Shown here in pieces: positions 8,460 to 17,224 of a DNA stretch of 64,000 bases; the first letter of the stretch is position 1, and the number at the start of each line of letters is the position of its first letter. Origin of the DNA: Rhodopseudomonas palustris. Its GTDB lineage: Bacteria > Pseudomonadota > Alphaproteobacteria > Rhizobiales > Xanthobacteraceae. The notes below the pieces were generated by a model that saw only the letters and a list, made by a program, of their open reading frames with translations, was not told where the DNA came from and did no database searches. The stretch is taken from NCBI RefSeq assembly GCF_013415845.1, contig NZ_CP058907.1, forward strand, positions 620,001-684,000. Direction: 5' to 3'. The position numbers were made by a program, and so were the translations under genes.

Positions 8460-8649
8460 GCCCTCACCCCCGACCTTCTTCCGCAAGCAGGAGAGGGGGA
8501 TCGGCTCCCGCTGGGTGAGGTCGCACCGTCAGAGACATCGACGCTCACAAAGCCATCGTCAGACGAAGAGGCGCGCTGTGTGGTCGGCGGCGGCGCCACG
8601 CGTGCGGCCGGCTCCCTCTCTCGCCTGCGAGAGAGGGGTGGGTGAGGGC
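8460..8649. repeat. 190-bp MITE-like element with 10-bp terminal inverted repeats
   Basis: GCCCTCACCC (8460-8469) is mirrored by GGGTGAGGGC (8640-8649). Inside lie a GAGAGGGGGATCGGCTCCC half-hairpin near 8491 and a perfect 11-bp hairpin (8614-8624 with 8627-8637, CCCTCTCTCGC/GCGAGAGAGGG, 2-nt loop). There is no coding capacity. It lies between the convergent YgjP-like and penicillin-binding protein genes. A fragment with similar GTGAGAGAGGGG sequence appears near 30320-30350. I see no obvious target-site duplication. Confidence 0.7.
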
Positions 8650-8699
8650 AGCCAAGCAGGCCAACGCCTGCTGCTAACCGCTCAGATCTGCACGACGCA

Positions 8700-10919
8700 T
8701 CACCGCCCGAACAGCCGATCCATCAGCCATCCATCCAGGCCGGCGTCGGCCTCCGGTCGCACATTGGCGCGGGTCGGCGGAGGCATCCGGCCTGACCCTG
8801 GGGGCGGCGGAGCGTTGATCACCTGGGTTTCGCCGCGCGGTCCGGCTTGCGCGATGGTGCCGCCGCCCGTCGGGGCGCCGCTTAGGCTCCCGCCGAGCGT
8901 GGAGGGCGTGCTGCTGACGATCGGGCCGCCGCTCCAGTCGCCCGGCAAGGGCTGCGGAGTCTCGCCCTTGAGCGCTTCGCGCATGAACCGCGTCCACACT
9001 TCGACCGGCAATCCACCGCCGGTCGCCTTCTTGGTCGGCGAGTTGTCATCGTTGCCGAGCCAGACGCCGGTGACCAGCGTAGAGGTGTAGCCGAGGAACC
9101 AGGCGTCGCGGAAATCCTGGCTGGTGCCGGTTTTGCCGGCCGCGACCCAGCCCGGCAGGTCCGCCTTGTGGGCGGTGCCGGAGCGCAGCGTCTCCTGCAT
9201 CATGGTGTTCATCATCGCCACCGCGCGGGGGTCGACCACCCGGCTCGCCGGCTCGTCGCTGCGGACGTACAGCATCTTGTTGCCCTGCAAGGTGCGAATC
9301 CGCTTCACCACATGCGGCGACACCAATAGCCCGCCATTGGCGAAGGTGGAGTAGGCGCCGACCAGCTCGGTCAGCGTGACTTCCGAAGTGCCGAGCGCGA
9401 TCGACGGGTTGGCGTCGAGCTTGGAGGCGATGCCGAGCCGGTGCGCGGTCCGAACCACGTTCTTCGGCCCGACCTCGAGCCCGAGCCGCACCGCCACCGT
9501 GTTCAGCGACATCGCCAGCGCCTGGGTCAGCGTGACCGAGCCGAAATATTCGTGGGTGTAGTTCTCCGGCTTCCAGCCTTTGAGATCGAGCGGCGCGTCC
9601 TGGCGGATGGTGTCGGGCGTCAGCCCAGCTTCGACCGCGGTCAGATACACGAACGGCTTGAATGCCGAGCCCGGCTGCCGCTTGGCGGTGACGGCACGGT
9701 TGAACTGGCTGTCGGCGTAATTGCGCCCGCCGATCATCGCCCGCACCGTGCCGTCCGGCGTCATCGCCACCAGCGCCCCCTGCGTCACCTTGTATTTGAC
9801 ACTCTTGGCGGCCAGCTCGTCGATGATCGCGGCCTCGGCGACCGACTGCAGCCTTGGATCGATCGAGGTCTCGACGATGATCGACTGGTCGATTTGGCCG
9901 ACCAGATCATCCAGGACCTCGGTGATCCAGTCGGCGACGTAGTTGATGGTGCCGGCGCCGGTCGGCTTGACGGTGTAGACCGGGTTGGCGATCGCGGCCT
10001 GGGCCTGCTTGTCGGTGACGAAGCCGGCGTCCGCCATCGCGGCCAACACGATCTGGGCGCGCTTTTCGGCGCCTTCGGGATTGCGGTTCGGCGCGAGGCG
10101 CGAGGGCGATTTGACGAGACCGGCCAGCATCGCCGCCTCGACCAGCGTGACGTCCTTGGCCGATTTGCCGAAATACTTCTGCGCCGCAGCCTCGACGCCG
10201 TAGGCGCCGGAGCCGAAATAGACCCGGTTCAGATACAGTTCTAGGATCTCGGCCTTAGAGTGCTTGCGCTCCAGCCACAGCGCCAGCTCGACCTCCTGCA
10301 GCTTGCGGGTCAGCGTGCGGTCCTGCGTCAGGAACAGGTTCTTGGCGAGCTGCTGGGTCAGCGTTGAACCGCCCTGCGACACGCCCCGGTGCAGCACGTT
10401 GGCCACCGCGGCGCGGGCGATGCCGAGCGGATCGACGCCGAAGTGCTGATAGAACCGCCGGTCTTCGATCGCGATGAATGCTTTCGGCAGGTACGGCGGC
10501 AGCTCCTTGAGCGCCACGTTGGTGCCGGCCTGCTCGCCGCGCACCGCCATGGTCGAGCCGTCGTCGGCCACGATGGTGATGGTCGGCGGCCGCTTCGGAA
10601 TCTCCAGCGACTGGATCGGCGGCAGGTGCGCGCCCACCCAGACCATGACGCCGACCACGGCCAGCACCGCCCAGATGCCGGCGACCGCGCTCCAATACAC
10701 CACGCGGCCGACCGCCTGGCGCACCGACGCGATCACGCCCTTGCGCGGCTTGCGCTTGCTGCGCGCTCCGCCGCCGGCCTTGCCCGCGGGTTTCTTCTTC
10801 GGCTTGTCGTCGGCCACGTTCACCCGATCCTGCGGCGTCAGGCGCATGTCGGCGAGCGATTCACCGGACCCGAATTTCGGCTCTCGCCTCTCGCCGGCTT
10901 TTTTCCTGCCCCACGCCAT
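8700..10919 (-). CDS. mrcA: class A penicillin-binding protein 1A (transglycosylase/transpeptidase)
   Basis: A 739-residue bifunctional peptidoglycan synthase. A basic cytoplasmic N terminus is followed by one membrane helix (about 74-96). The GT51 domain has EDRRFYQHFG (catalytic E152) and GGSTLTQQLAKN. The transpeptidase domain has SAFK at 418-421, SLN and KTGTS. A Pro/Gly-rich tail follows. The ATG at 10919 (MAWGRKK) is chosen; an upstream in-frame start at 11039 would add 40 residues that do not look like the family. It is transcribed alone, and its stop lies 50 nt beyond the MITE-like element. It acts in the periplasm. Confidence 0.93.
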   Translation of the reverse strand: MAWGRKKAGERREPKFGSGESLADMRLTPQDRVNVADDKPKKKPAGKAGGGARSKRKPRKGVIASVRQAVGRVVYWSAVAGIWAVLAVVGVMVWVGAHLPPIQSLEIPKRPPTITIVADDGSTMAVRGEQAGTNVALKELPPYLPKAFIAIEDRRFYQHFGVDPLGIARAAVANVLHRGVSQGGSTLTQQLAKNLFLTQDRTLTRKLQEVELALWLERKHSKAEILELYLNRVYFGSGAYGVEAAAQKYFGKSAKDVTLVEAAMLAGLVKSPSRLAPNRNPEGAEKRAQIVLAAMADAGFVTDKQAQAAIANPVYTVKPTGAGTINYVADWITEVLDDLVGQIDQSIIVETSIDPRLQSVAEAAIIDELAAKSVKYKVTQGALVAMTPDGTVRAMIGGRNYADSQFNRAVTAKRQPGSAFKPFVYLTAVEAGLTPDTIRQDAPLDLKGWKPENYTHEYFGSVTLTQALAMSLNTVAVRLGLEVGPKNVVRTAHRLGIASKLDANPSIALGTSEVTLTELVGAYSTFANGGLLVSPHVVKRIRTLQGNKMLYVRSDEPASRVVDPRAVAMMNTMMQETLRSGTAHKADLPGWVAAGKTGTSQDFRDAWFLGYTSTLVTGVWLGNDDNSPTKKATGGGLPVEVWTRFMREALKGETPQPLPGDWSGGPIVSSTPSTLGGSLSGAPTGGGTIAQAGPRGETQVINAPPPPGSGRMPPPTRANVRPEADAGLDGWLMDRLFGR

Positions 10920-11101
10920 CGCATCGTCCACGCCGACCGTTACCGGCGACGCTAGCGAAGCCGGTTTAAGGCCCGGTAAAGCGAAGGTTAAAGTCGGGTT
11001 CCCGATTTGACGGAACCGCGTAGACTTGAGCCATCTCAAGACCTTGCGCTACAGCTCTGCGATCGATGCGGCGCCTGCCGACCGTACAGAAGGAACCAAT
11101 G

Positions 11102-11353
11102 ATGACGAGGGTGTTGAGGACCGCGGAGGAGATCGAGGCCCTGCTGCTGCAGGACGTCCGCGGCCAGCGTCATTGCGACAAGGTCGAGGCGATCCGGATC
11201 CGGCCGTGCCAGCCCTGCGACGACACCAACGGTGCCAATTGGAAAGTCGCTTCGGTCGATCCCGGCCAAGCCAGCCGCGAATTCGCCGGCGCCGCGGTGA
11301 TGACCGCGATGGATCGGCTTCAGCGCGAAGTCAGTGCGATCCCGTGGGAGTAA
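11102..11353 (+). CDS. small conserved-looking protein of unknown function
   Basis: An 83-residue acidic-to-neutral protein starting MTRVLRTAEEIEAL, with CQPCDD near residue 39, a CxxC-like pair that could bind metal or redox-react. It has no signal peptide or membrane helix. The ATG at 11102 (second of two tandem ATGs) sits 6-8 nt after AAGGAA, a good RBS. It is divergent from the penicillin-binding protein gene and convergent with the next small gene. I do not recognise the family. Codon use looks like the neighbours, which supports it being real. Confidence 0.6.
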   Translation: MTRVLRTAEEIEALLLQDVRGQRHCDKVEAIRIRPCQPCDDTNGANWKVASVDPGQASREFAGAAVMTAMDRLQREVSAIPWE

Positions 11354-11448
11354 TCGCGAGGATCAGCGACCCGTGGCGGTTCTGATTTAGGCGGAGCCGT
11401 TCCCTTGGTGAGTGCCAAGCTGCTGCACCGGCAATCGGGTATCCGCGT

Positions 11449-11661
11449 TTAGTGATAGTTGCGGCGTCGCGGCGTCGCGCCGATCTCGCCCATCAGCCAA
11501 CTCTTCATCTTGGCCCGGCTGGCGAACCGCTTGGCCTCTTCGAGCAGCTCGTCGCGCTCCTCGCCGGCCGGCGTCAATGCCGCCTCGATGTACTTGGCGA
11601 CCGCCAGCTCCTCGAGCTGCTCGACGGTGAAATAGCGGTTGCTGGTGCTGTCTGCTCTCAT
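11449..11661 (-). CDS. small helical protein of unknown function
   Basis: A 70-residue protein (MRADSTSNRYFTVEQLEEL...), rich in Glu, Ala and Lys and predicted by eye to be two long helices. It ends in a basic TPRRRNYH tail. The ATG at 11661 is chosen over an in-frame start at 11706 because of the upstream GGCGGA and because the first 15 residues of the longer form are Arg/Trp-rich noise. No family is recognised. It is convergent with the preceding small gene and stands alone. Confidence 0.55.
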   Translation of the reverse strand: MRADSTSNRYFTVEQLEELAVAKYIEAALTPAGEERDELLEEAKRFASRAKMKSWLMGEIGATPRRRNYH

Positions 11662-11885
11662 GCTGATCCGCCGCCGCAGGCAGCGCCTCCACTCAACGGC
11701 TTCCACTCCCGTTTATTGCGGACATTCGATCCCGATTCGGTCAGCCTGTCTGTGCAGAATTGGTCGATATCCGGCGACATACCGGGCGTCCCTGGTATCC
11801 GGCTGACTAACGCTCGGCTTTGAGGCTTTTGGAAACGTGCCTTGCGCGACCTGGTATCGACGGTTGCGGTTGCAAAAGCGGCAAA

Positions 11886-11920
11886 AGTCCGGGTCGCGAG
11901 TTCCATTCGCGGCCCGGACT
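11886..11920 (-). terminator. rho-independent terminator of the binding-protein gene
   Basis: A 14-bp stem with one mismatched pair (11886-11899 with 11907-11920) and a 7-nt loop (11900-11906). On the minus strand it is followed directly by TTTTGCCGCTTTTGC. It starts 33 nt after the stop of the periplasmic binding protein gene transcribed on that strand. Confidence 0.75.
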
Positions 11921-11952
11921 GACATAGCGGACAGCCGAACTGATTGCGGCGA

Positions 11953-13173
11953 TTACATCGCCGCATCGTCCTCGATGATCGGGCCGAACAGTTCCCAGCG
12001 CTCGCCGTTGAACTTCATCATCCGGAGCTGCTTGTTGACCCGGAAGTCAGTCGGCGAAGTGTTGACCGACATGCCCGGCAGCGACAGGTCGCCAACGATA
12101 TTCTTCAGGTTGGCGGCCTGCTTCATGACGTTCTCGCGGGTCAGGTTGTCGCCGCACTGCTTGAGGATCGTGATTAGCAGCTCTGCGGTGCTGTAGCCGT
12201 AGCTGTTGACGGTGTTGAGCTTGTCGCCCTCCGGATAGTACTTGTCCATGAAGGCGAAGTACTTCTTCACGCCCTCATCGTTGGCCCATTGTGGGTCGGC
12301 AGGGTCCTTGCCGTAATTGACGCTGATGATGCCTTTGGAGATGTCGAGGCCGGCCGGCTTGAGCGTCGCCGACACCGGGCTGGCGTTGATGTCGAGGATA
12401 TGGACCGGATTCCAGCCGAGGTCTGCGACCTTCTTGATCGCCTGCGCGGCGAAGCGCGGTGTCGAGGCGTTGTACAGCAGCGTGGCGCCGGCGGACTTCA
12501 GCTTGACGATCTGCGAGTCGACGGTCGGGTCGGTGAGCTCGTAGGAGGCTTCGGCGACGATCATCTTGTCGGCCTTGTCGCCGAGTGCGGCGCGAAGGCC
12601 GGTGACGTAGTCGCGGCCGAGGTCGTCATTCTGGAACAAGATGCCGATCTTGGCGTCGGGGTGATGCTGCAGGATATAGCGGCCGTAGATGCGGCCTTCG
12701 GTCTGGTAGTTGGGGTTGAAGCCCATCGTCCAGGGGAAGTTCTTTGGATCGGTGAACCGCGTCGCGCCGGTCGAGGCCAGCAGTTGCGGCACCTTCTTGG
12801 CGTTGAGATATTTCTGCACGGCGGCGTTGGATGGCGTGCCGATGATCTGGAAGGTCAGCAACACCTCGTCGCTCTCGACCAGCTTGCGAACCTGCTCGAC
12901 GGCCTTGGGCGGCGAATAGGCGTCGTCGTATTGAATCAGGTTGATCTTGCGTCCGTTGATGCCGCCTTGCTCATTGATCATCCGCATATAGGCGGCCTGC
13001 GTCTTGCCGATGCCCGCATAGGCTGACGCCGGGCCGGAGAACGGCACGGTTTGGCCGATCTTGATCTCGGTGTCGGACGCTCCCGGATCGTATTTTTTCT
13101 GCGCCGCGGCGGGTGCGGCGGACAGCGCAACGGTCGCAAGAGCCGCCACGGCGGCCCGATACAGGCTCTTCAT
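11953..13173 (-). CDS. branched-chain amino-acid-type ABC transporter substrate-binding protein
   Basis: A 406-residue periplasmic protein. The signal peptide ends AAPAAAQ near residue 25, followed by the type I periplasmic-binding fold starting IKIGQTVPFSGPASAYAGIG. The family (LivK/Peripla_BP_6) binds amino acids, and in photosynthetic relatives also aromatic acids, so the ligand is open. GGGAG precedes the ATG at good spacing. No permease or ATPase genes are adjacent, so it is an orphan that must share a membrane complex encoded elsewhere. A GC hairpin lies in its 5' leader and an intrinsic terminator after it. Confidence 0.9.
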   Translation of the reverse strand: MKSLYRAAVAALATVALSAAPAAAQKKYDPGASDTEIKIGQTVPFSGPASAYAGIGKTQAAYMRMINEQGGINGRKINLIQYDDAYSPPKAVEQVRKLVESDEVLLTFQIIGTPSNAAVQKYLNAKKVPQLLASTGATRFTDPKNFPWTMGFNPNYQTEGRIYGRYILQHHPDAKIGILFQNDDLGRDYVTGLRAALGDKADKMIVAEASYELTDPTVDSQIVKLKSAGATLLYNASTPRFAAQAIKKVADLGWNPVHILDINASPVSATLKPAGLDISKGIISVNYGKDPADPQWANDEGVKKYFAFMDKYYPEGDKLNTVNSYGYSTAELLITILKQCGDNLTRENVMKQAANLKNIVGDLSLPGMSVNTSPTDFRVNKQLRMMKFNGERWELFGPIIEDDAAM

Positions 13174-13202
13174 CGCTGGTCTACTCCCTATGGCCTTATG
13201 AC

Positions 13203-13225
13203 CGGCGGCGTTTTGCCTGCCGCCG
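13203..13225 (-). promoter_or_regulatory. GC hairpin in the 5' leader of the binding-protein gene
   Basis: CGGCGGC (13203-13209) pairs with GCCGCCG (13219-13225) around a 9-nt loop. It ends about 30 nt upstream of the ATG at 13173, just before the GGGAG ribosome-binding site on the minus strand. It could affect translation or mark an attenuator; there is no T-run. Confidence 0.3.
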
Positions 13226-13323
13226 TTAGCGGGGAGTGTGGATCAGCACTTGAGGTCTGGCAATGCCGCTCTGACGCGTCGTGCAATTTGCCGCGCTGTG
13301 CGATGCAGCATCCTAATTGCCGA

Positions 13324-13686
13324 CTACGCGATCCACGCTGCGATCAGCGCCAACGCGGCGGGAGCTGCCTGGACGTAGAGAATGCGCCGGCTCACCGTCC
13401 AGGCGCCGTACAATCCGGCGACGATGACGCAACCGAGGAAGAAGGTCGCTAGCTGCAGCGCCACCGCGGCGTTCGGGTGCAGCAGCGACCAGATCAGCCC
13501 GGCAGCCAGGAATCCGTTGTACAGACCCTGATTGGCGGCCAGCACCGCGGACGCTGCGGCCTTGTCGGGACTATTGCGAAACACCTTGAGCCCGAGCGGC
13601 TTGGTCCAGAGAAACATCTCGAGCACGAGAAAGAAGACGTGCAGGGCCGCGACCAGCGCGACAAGAAAGGTGGCAGCGGCGTTCAC
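13324..13686 (-). CDS. DUF1304 small membrane protein
   Basis: A 120-residue, four-helix inner-membrane protein (helices near 5-27, 50-70, 77-97 and 101-119). FLEMFLWTKP-type residues at 22-30 (LEMFLWTKPLG) and NQGLYNGFLAAGL near 52-64 are the conserved blocks of the DUF1304/YqhA-like family. Function is unknown. It lies upstream of the binding-protein gene on the same strand with a 150-nt gap, so it probably has its own transcript. Confidence 0.85.
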   Translation of the reverse strand: MNAAATFLVALVAALHVFFLVLEMFLWTKPLGLKVFRNSPDKAAASAVLAANQGLYNGFLAAGLIWSLLHPNAAVALQLATFFLGCVIVAGLYGAWTVSRRILYVQAAPAALALIAAWIA

Positions 13687-13768
13687 GCACAGGCTCCGGT
13701 GGCAGACATCGGCGGCTCAATCGTGATACTAGCACGGCCAAACAAATTCAAAGCAACAGGAGGGGCGC

Positions 13769-14197
13769 ATGACCGGCCATATCGATCCAACCAAGGAAGT
13801 GTTCGCGCAGTTTCGCGCCAATGATCGCGAAGGTCCGATCCACATGCTCAATCTTGTGCGGCTGCGTCCGCGCGCGGCGTATCCGGATGGGCGCGAAACC
13901 ACTGGCGCCGAAGCCTACGCGGCGTACGGCCGCGACTCGGGCCCGGTGTTCGAGCGGCTCGGCGGCAAGGTGGTGTGGCAGGGACAGTTCGAACTGATGC
14001 TGATCGGTCCGCAGGACGAGCACTGGGATCACGTATTCATCGCCGAGTACCCGAGTGTTGCGGCATTCGTGGAGATGATTCGCGATCCGGTGTATCGCGA
14101 GGCGGTGAAACACCGTCAGGCGGCTGTCGAGGATTCCCGACTGATCCGCTTGAAGCCGCTGAAGCCTGGCAAAGGATTCGGCGAGATCCCGACCTGA
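13769..14197 (+). CDS. DUF1330 domain protein
   Basis: A 142-residue soluble protein of the DUF1330 (dimeric ferredoxin-like fold) family. PIHMLNLVRLRPRAAYPDG, then ELMLIGPQDEHWDHVFIAEYPSVAAF-type strands, and the helix DPVYREAVKHRQAAVEDSRL give the family pattern. Biochemical function is unknown. A near-perfect AGGAGG precedes the ATG. It lies directly before the hybrid kinase gene on the same strand with a 94-nt gap. Confidence 0.85.
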   Translation: MTGHIDPTKEVFAQFRANDREGPIHMLNLVRLRPRAAYPDGRETTGAEAYAAYGRDSGPVFERLGGKVVWQGQFELMLIGPQDEHWDHVFIAEYPSVAAFVEMIRDPVYREAVKHRQAAVEDSRLIRLKPLKPGKGFGEIPT

Positions 14198-14291
14198 TCC
14201 GTCCGACGTCAGGATAGGACTGTGGTAGCGCCGCTTCGGCGCTTCCTATAGTTTGCCTTCCATCTTGCGTTCCTTCCCGGAGATTCGATCG

Positions 14292-17033
14292 ATGCGCCTG
14301 TCGGTGCGCCTGACCCTGGCGATGACCGCGCTGGTGGCGTGTACGGTGGCGGCGATCGGAGTGCTCGCTTACTACAATATCGGCCGGGCGGTGGTGCCGT
14401 CCGGACTGACACGGCTCGCCTATCAGGCCAAGGCGCGGCTCGGTGCCTACGAGTCGGTGCTCCGCATCATCCGCAACGAAGTGTTGTCGGCCCGGCTGTT
14501 GCCGGCGCATCTCGGCATCGCGCGGGCGCAGCGCGGCAGCGGCTTCGATCCCGAAGTCGGGCTGAGCGACGCGCAATGGCGCAAGCATCTGGCCGCGGCC
14601 TATGCGGGGAACATGCGGGTCAAGCCCGGCATTCTGGCGTATCGCCTGATCGGCGTCGCCGACGATGGCCGCACCCTGATCGCTGTCGATCGCCATGGTC
14701 CGAACGGTAGCGTACGAACGGTGCCGGACGCCGAGCTGACGCGGCTCGGCGGCGATGAAGCGTTCCGCCGCGCTTTGGAACTCACCGGCGATGAGGTGTT
14801 CTTCTCGCCGATCCGGATCTTCTCCGACACGAACAACGCCGGCACGGTTCCATCTTCGCCGCGATTCACCGTGGCTGCGCCGGTCCGCGATGAGGAGGGC
14901 ACCGTGTTTGCGGTGCTGATGGTTACGCTCGACCTGCGGCCGATTTTCGAGCGCATCCGTGACGTGCTGGACAACGACACCGACGTGTACTTCGTCGAGG
15001 CCGACGGCAGCTACATGATGACCTATATCGATGGTCGGATCCTGCCGGCCGAGCCGGAGCGGCGCTGGCAGGACGACTTTCCGCAACTGGCGGCCACGCT
15101 CGGCGACAAGCCTGGAACCGCGGCGGTGTTCTCCCGCCCCGATGGCGAGCGCGTCGCCGCCGCAATCGTGATGGCGACGCTGTCGAGCGGCGTACGCACC
15201 GCTGTGATCGAAACCGAGCCTCTGGAACGGATCATGGCGCCCGCCACCGCGCTGCGGACGTCGGGATTGATCGTCGGCCTTGCCGCCATCCTCGGTGCGG
15301 TGCTGCTGTCGGCGCTGTTGTCGCGCTCGCTGGCCAAGCCGATCGCGCAACTGACCCGCGCGGTGATTGCGTTCTCACGGACCGGGCGGCTGGTGGTGCC
15401 GGTTGGGCTGCACGGCGAGAGCCGCATCCTCGCCGACGCGTTCGACGAAACCGTCGCCAAGATCGACGCAGCGAATGCGGCGCTGCGCGGCAAGTCCGAA
15501 CTGCTCGACAAGACCATCGCCAGTATGGCGGATGCGGTCGCTGTGCTCGACGCCGACGGCAAGCGGGTGTTTGCCAATCCGACCTGCGTGACGTTGTTCG
15601 GAGTCGCGGAAGATATCGGCTCCGAGCGCTGGAAGCTGAAATACAAGCGCTTCCTCGCCGACGGCGTGACGCCGATGCCGGACTACGACAGCCCGGCGGC
15701 GCGGGCGCGGCGCGGCGAGAGTTTCGACAACGTCGAACTCGGTATCCGACATGGCGACGACCCGGTGGTACAGCTCGCCGCAAGTGCGCGGCGGATCGAG
15801 AACCCCGACGGTTCGTTCGCCGGCGCGGTGATCGTGTATCGCAACCTGACAGCGTTCAAGGAATCCGAGCGGCAGCTGCGCCAGGCGCAGAAGATGCAAG
15901 CGATCGGCCAGCTCACCGGCGGCGTCGCGCACGACCTCAACAACATTCTCACCGTGATCACCGGCGGCATCGAAATTCTCGCTGACGGCGTGTCCGACCG
16001 GCCGGGGTTGAAGGATGTCGCCGCGATGGTCGACCAGGCGGTGACGCGGGCCTCCGATCTCACCCACGGCCTGCTGTCGTTCTCGCGCAAGCAGCCACTG
16101 CAGCCGCGCAGCATCGACGTCAACGCGCTGATGCTCGACACCGTCAAGCTGCTGCGGCCGACGCTTGGGGCCGGCATCGAGATCGATGTCGAGCCTGCGC
16201 CTGATCTGCGGCCGGCGCTCGCCGATCCGTCGCAGCTCGGCAGCGCGCTGATCAATCTTGCGATAAACGCCCGCGATGCGATGAAGGGTAACGGCAAGCT
16301 GCTGCTGGAGACCGGCAACGTCGACCTCGACCAGGCCTATGCGGCACAGCACGACGAAGTCAGCGCCGGACGCTACGTGATGCTGGCTGTGAGTGATACC
16401 GGCTGCGGCATTCCGGCGTCGATCCGCGATCGGGTGTTCGAACCGTTCTTCACCACCAAGGCGGTCGGCGAGGGCACCGGGCTTGGGCTGAGCATGGTGT
16501 ACGGCTTCGTCAAGCAGTCCGGCGGCCACATCGAGCTGTACAGCGAGGAAGGCCACGGCACCACCATCCGGCTGTATCTGCCTTATGCCGCGGCGAATCT
16601 CGATGTCGGGCCCGACAGCGCTGCACCGCCGCTGGCGCAAGGCGGGCGCGAGTCGGTGCTGGTGGTGGAAGACGATGCGCTGGTGCGTAGCTACGTGATG
16701 ACGCATCTGAAGGCGCTCGGCTACACGGCGCATTCGGCGGCTTCTGCGGCGGAAGCGATGTCGATGGTGTATGACGACGTCGAGTTCGATCTGCTGTTTA
16801 CCGACGTGATGCTGTCCGGCGGCATGAACGGGCCGCAGCTCGCCGACGAGCTGCGCAAGTACAAGCCGAATCTGAAGGTGCTGTTCACTTCCGGCTATAC
16901 CGAGAATGCGATGCTGCATCACGGCCGGCTCGACCCCGCGGTGATGCTACTGCCGAAGCCGTATCGCCGCGCCGATCTGGCCCAGATGCTGCGCCGGGTG
17001 CTCGACGCCGAAGCCGACGTGCCGGCGAAATAA
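14292..17033 (+). CDS. membrane hybrid sensor histidine kinase with receiver domain
   Basis: A 913-residue kinase. Membrane helix 9-27 is followed by a long periplasmic (cache-like) sensor to about 315, helix 318-340, HAMP, and PAS (about 395-520). The HisKA has VAHDLNN (phospho-acceptor H547). The HATPase carries FEPFFTTK and GTGLGLS, and the C-terminal receiver has acceptor D838 in FTDVML. The ATG at 14292 (MRLSVRLTLAM) follows GGAG; an in-frame start at 14253 is less likely. No separate DNA-binding regulator or phosphotransfer gene is adjacent, so it is an orphan. The ligand is unknown; cache domains usually bind small metabolites. Confidence 0.9.
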   Translation: MRLSVRLTLAMTALVACTVAAIGVLAYYNIGRAVVPSGLTRLAYQAKARLGAYESVLRIIRNEVLSARLLPAHLGIARAQRGSGFDPEVGLSDAQWRKHLAAAYAGNMRVKPGILAYRLIGVADDGRTLIAVDRHGPNGSVRTVPDAELTRLGGDEAFRRALELTGDEVFFSPIRIFSDTNNAGTVPSSPRFTVAAPVRDEEGTVFAVLMVTLDLRPIFERIRDVLDNDTDVYFVEADGSYMMTYIDGRILPAEPERRWQDDFPQLAATLGDKPGTAAVFSRPDGERVAAAIVMATLSSGVRTAVIETEPLERIMAPATALRTSGLIVGLAAILGAVLLSALLSRSLAKPIAQLTRAVIAFSRTGRLVVPVGLHGESRILADAFDETVAKIDAANAALRGKSELLDKTIASMADAVAVLDADGKRVFANPTCVTLFGVAEDIGSERWKLKYKRFLADGVTPMPDYDSPAARARRGESFDNVELGIRHGDDPVVQLAASARRIENPDGSFAGAVIVYRNLTAFKESERQLRQAQKMQAIGQLTGGVAHDLNNILTVITGGIEILADGVSDRPGLKDVAAMVDQAVTRASDLTHGLLSFSRKQPLQPRSIDVNALMLDTVKLLRPTLGAGIEIDVEPAPDLRPALADPSQLGSALINLAINARDAMKGNGKLLLETGNVDLDQAYAAQHDEVSAGRYVMLAVSDTGCGIPASIRDRVFEPFFTTKAVGEGTGLGLSMVYGFVKQSGGHIELYSEEGHGTTIRLYLPYAAANLDVGPDSAAPPLAQGGRESVLVVEDDALVRSYVMTHLKALGYTAHSAASAAEAMSMVYDDVEFDLLFTDVMLSGGMNGPQLADELRKYKPNLKVLFTSGYTENAMLHHGRLDPAVMLLPKPYRRADLAQMLRRVLDAEADVPAK

Positions 17034-17097
17034 ATCGGCCTTTTCAACAGGGAACACGGCGAAACGGTTTGGCCCGGTGCGGCGCCCGAGGGGTTAT

Positions 17098-17129
17098 GCA
17101 CACGTGGCGCACCGGCCGGTCACGTGTGC
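17098..17129. promoter_or_regulatory. palindromic hairpin with two CACGTG boxes upstream of tex
   Basis: GCACACGTG (17098-17106) is exactly mirrored by CACGTGTGC (17121-17129). Between them lie GCGC and the perfect 10-bp palindrome ACCGGCCGGT (17111-17120), so the DNA can fold into a 14-bp stem with one 4-nt bulge. It lies 62 nt after the kinase stop and 96 nt before the tex start. With no T-run it is more like an operator or mRNA-end hairpin than an intrinsic terminator. Confidence 0.5.
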
Positions 17130-17224
17130 TGCATCTTGGCCGCAAGATCGCGTAGGTTGCCTTCGATTCGCCGCGCCGCCGTGGCCGAGTCCCCCTCCTT
17201 TCGAATCTGCCAAAGAGACTCCCA

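Noticed and set aside
8460..8649. Insertion sequence
   Set aside because: Terminal inverted repeats exist but there is no transposase frame, so only a non-autonomous element can be claimed.
11658..11966. A 102-codon minus-strand open frame in the gap after the binding-protein gene
   Set aside because: It contains the terminator hairpin and overlaps the small helical gene; composition is not protein-like.
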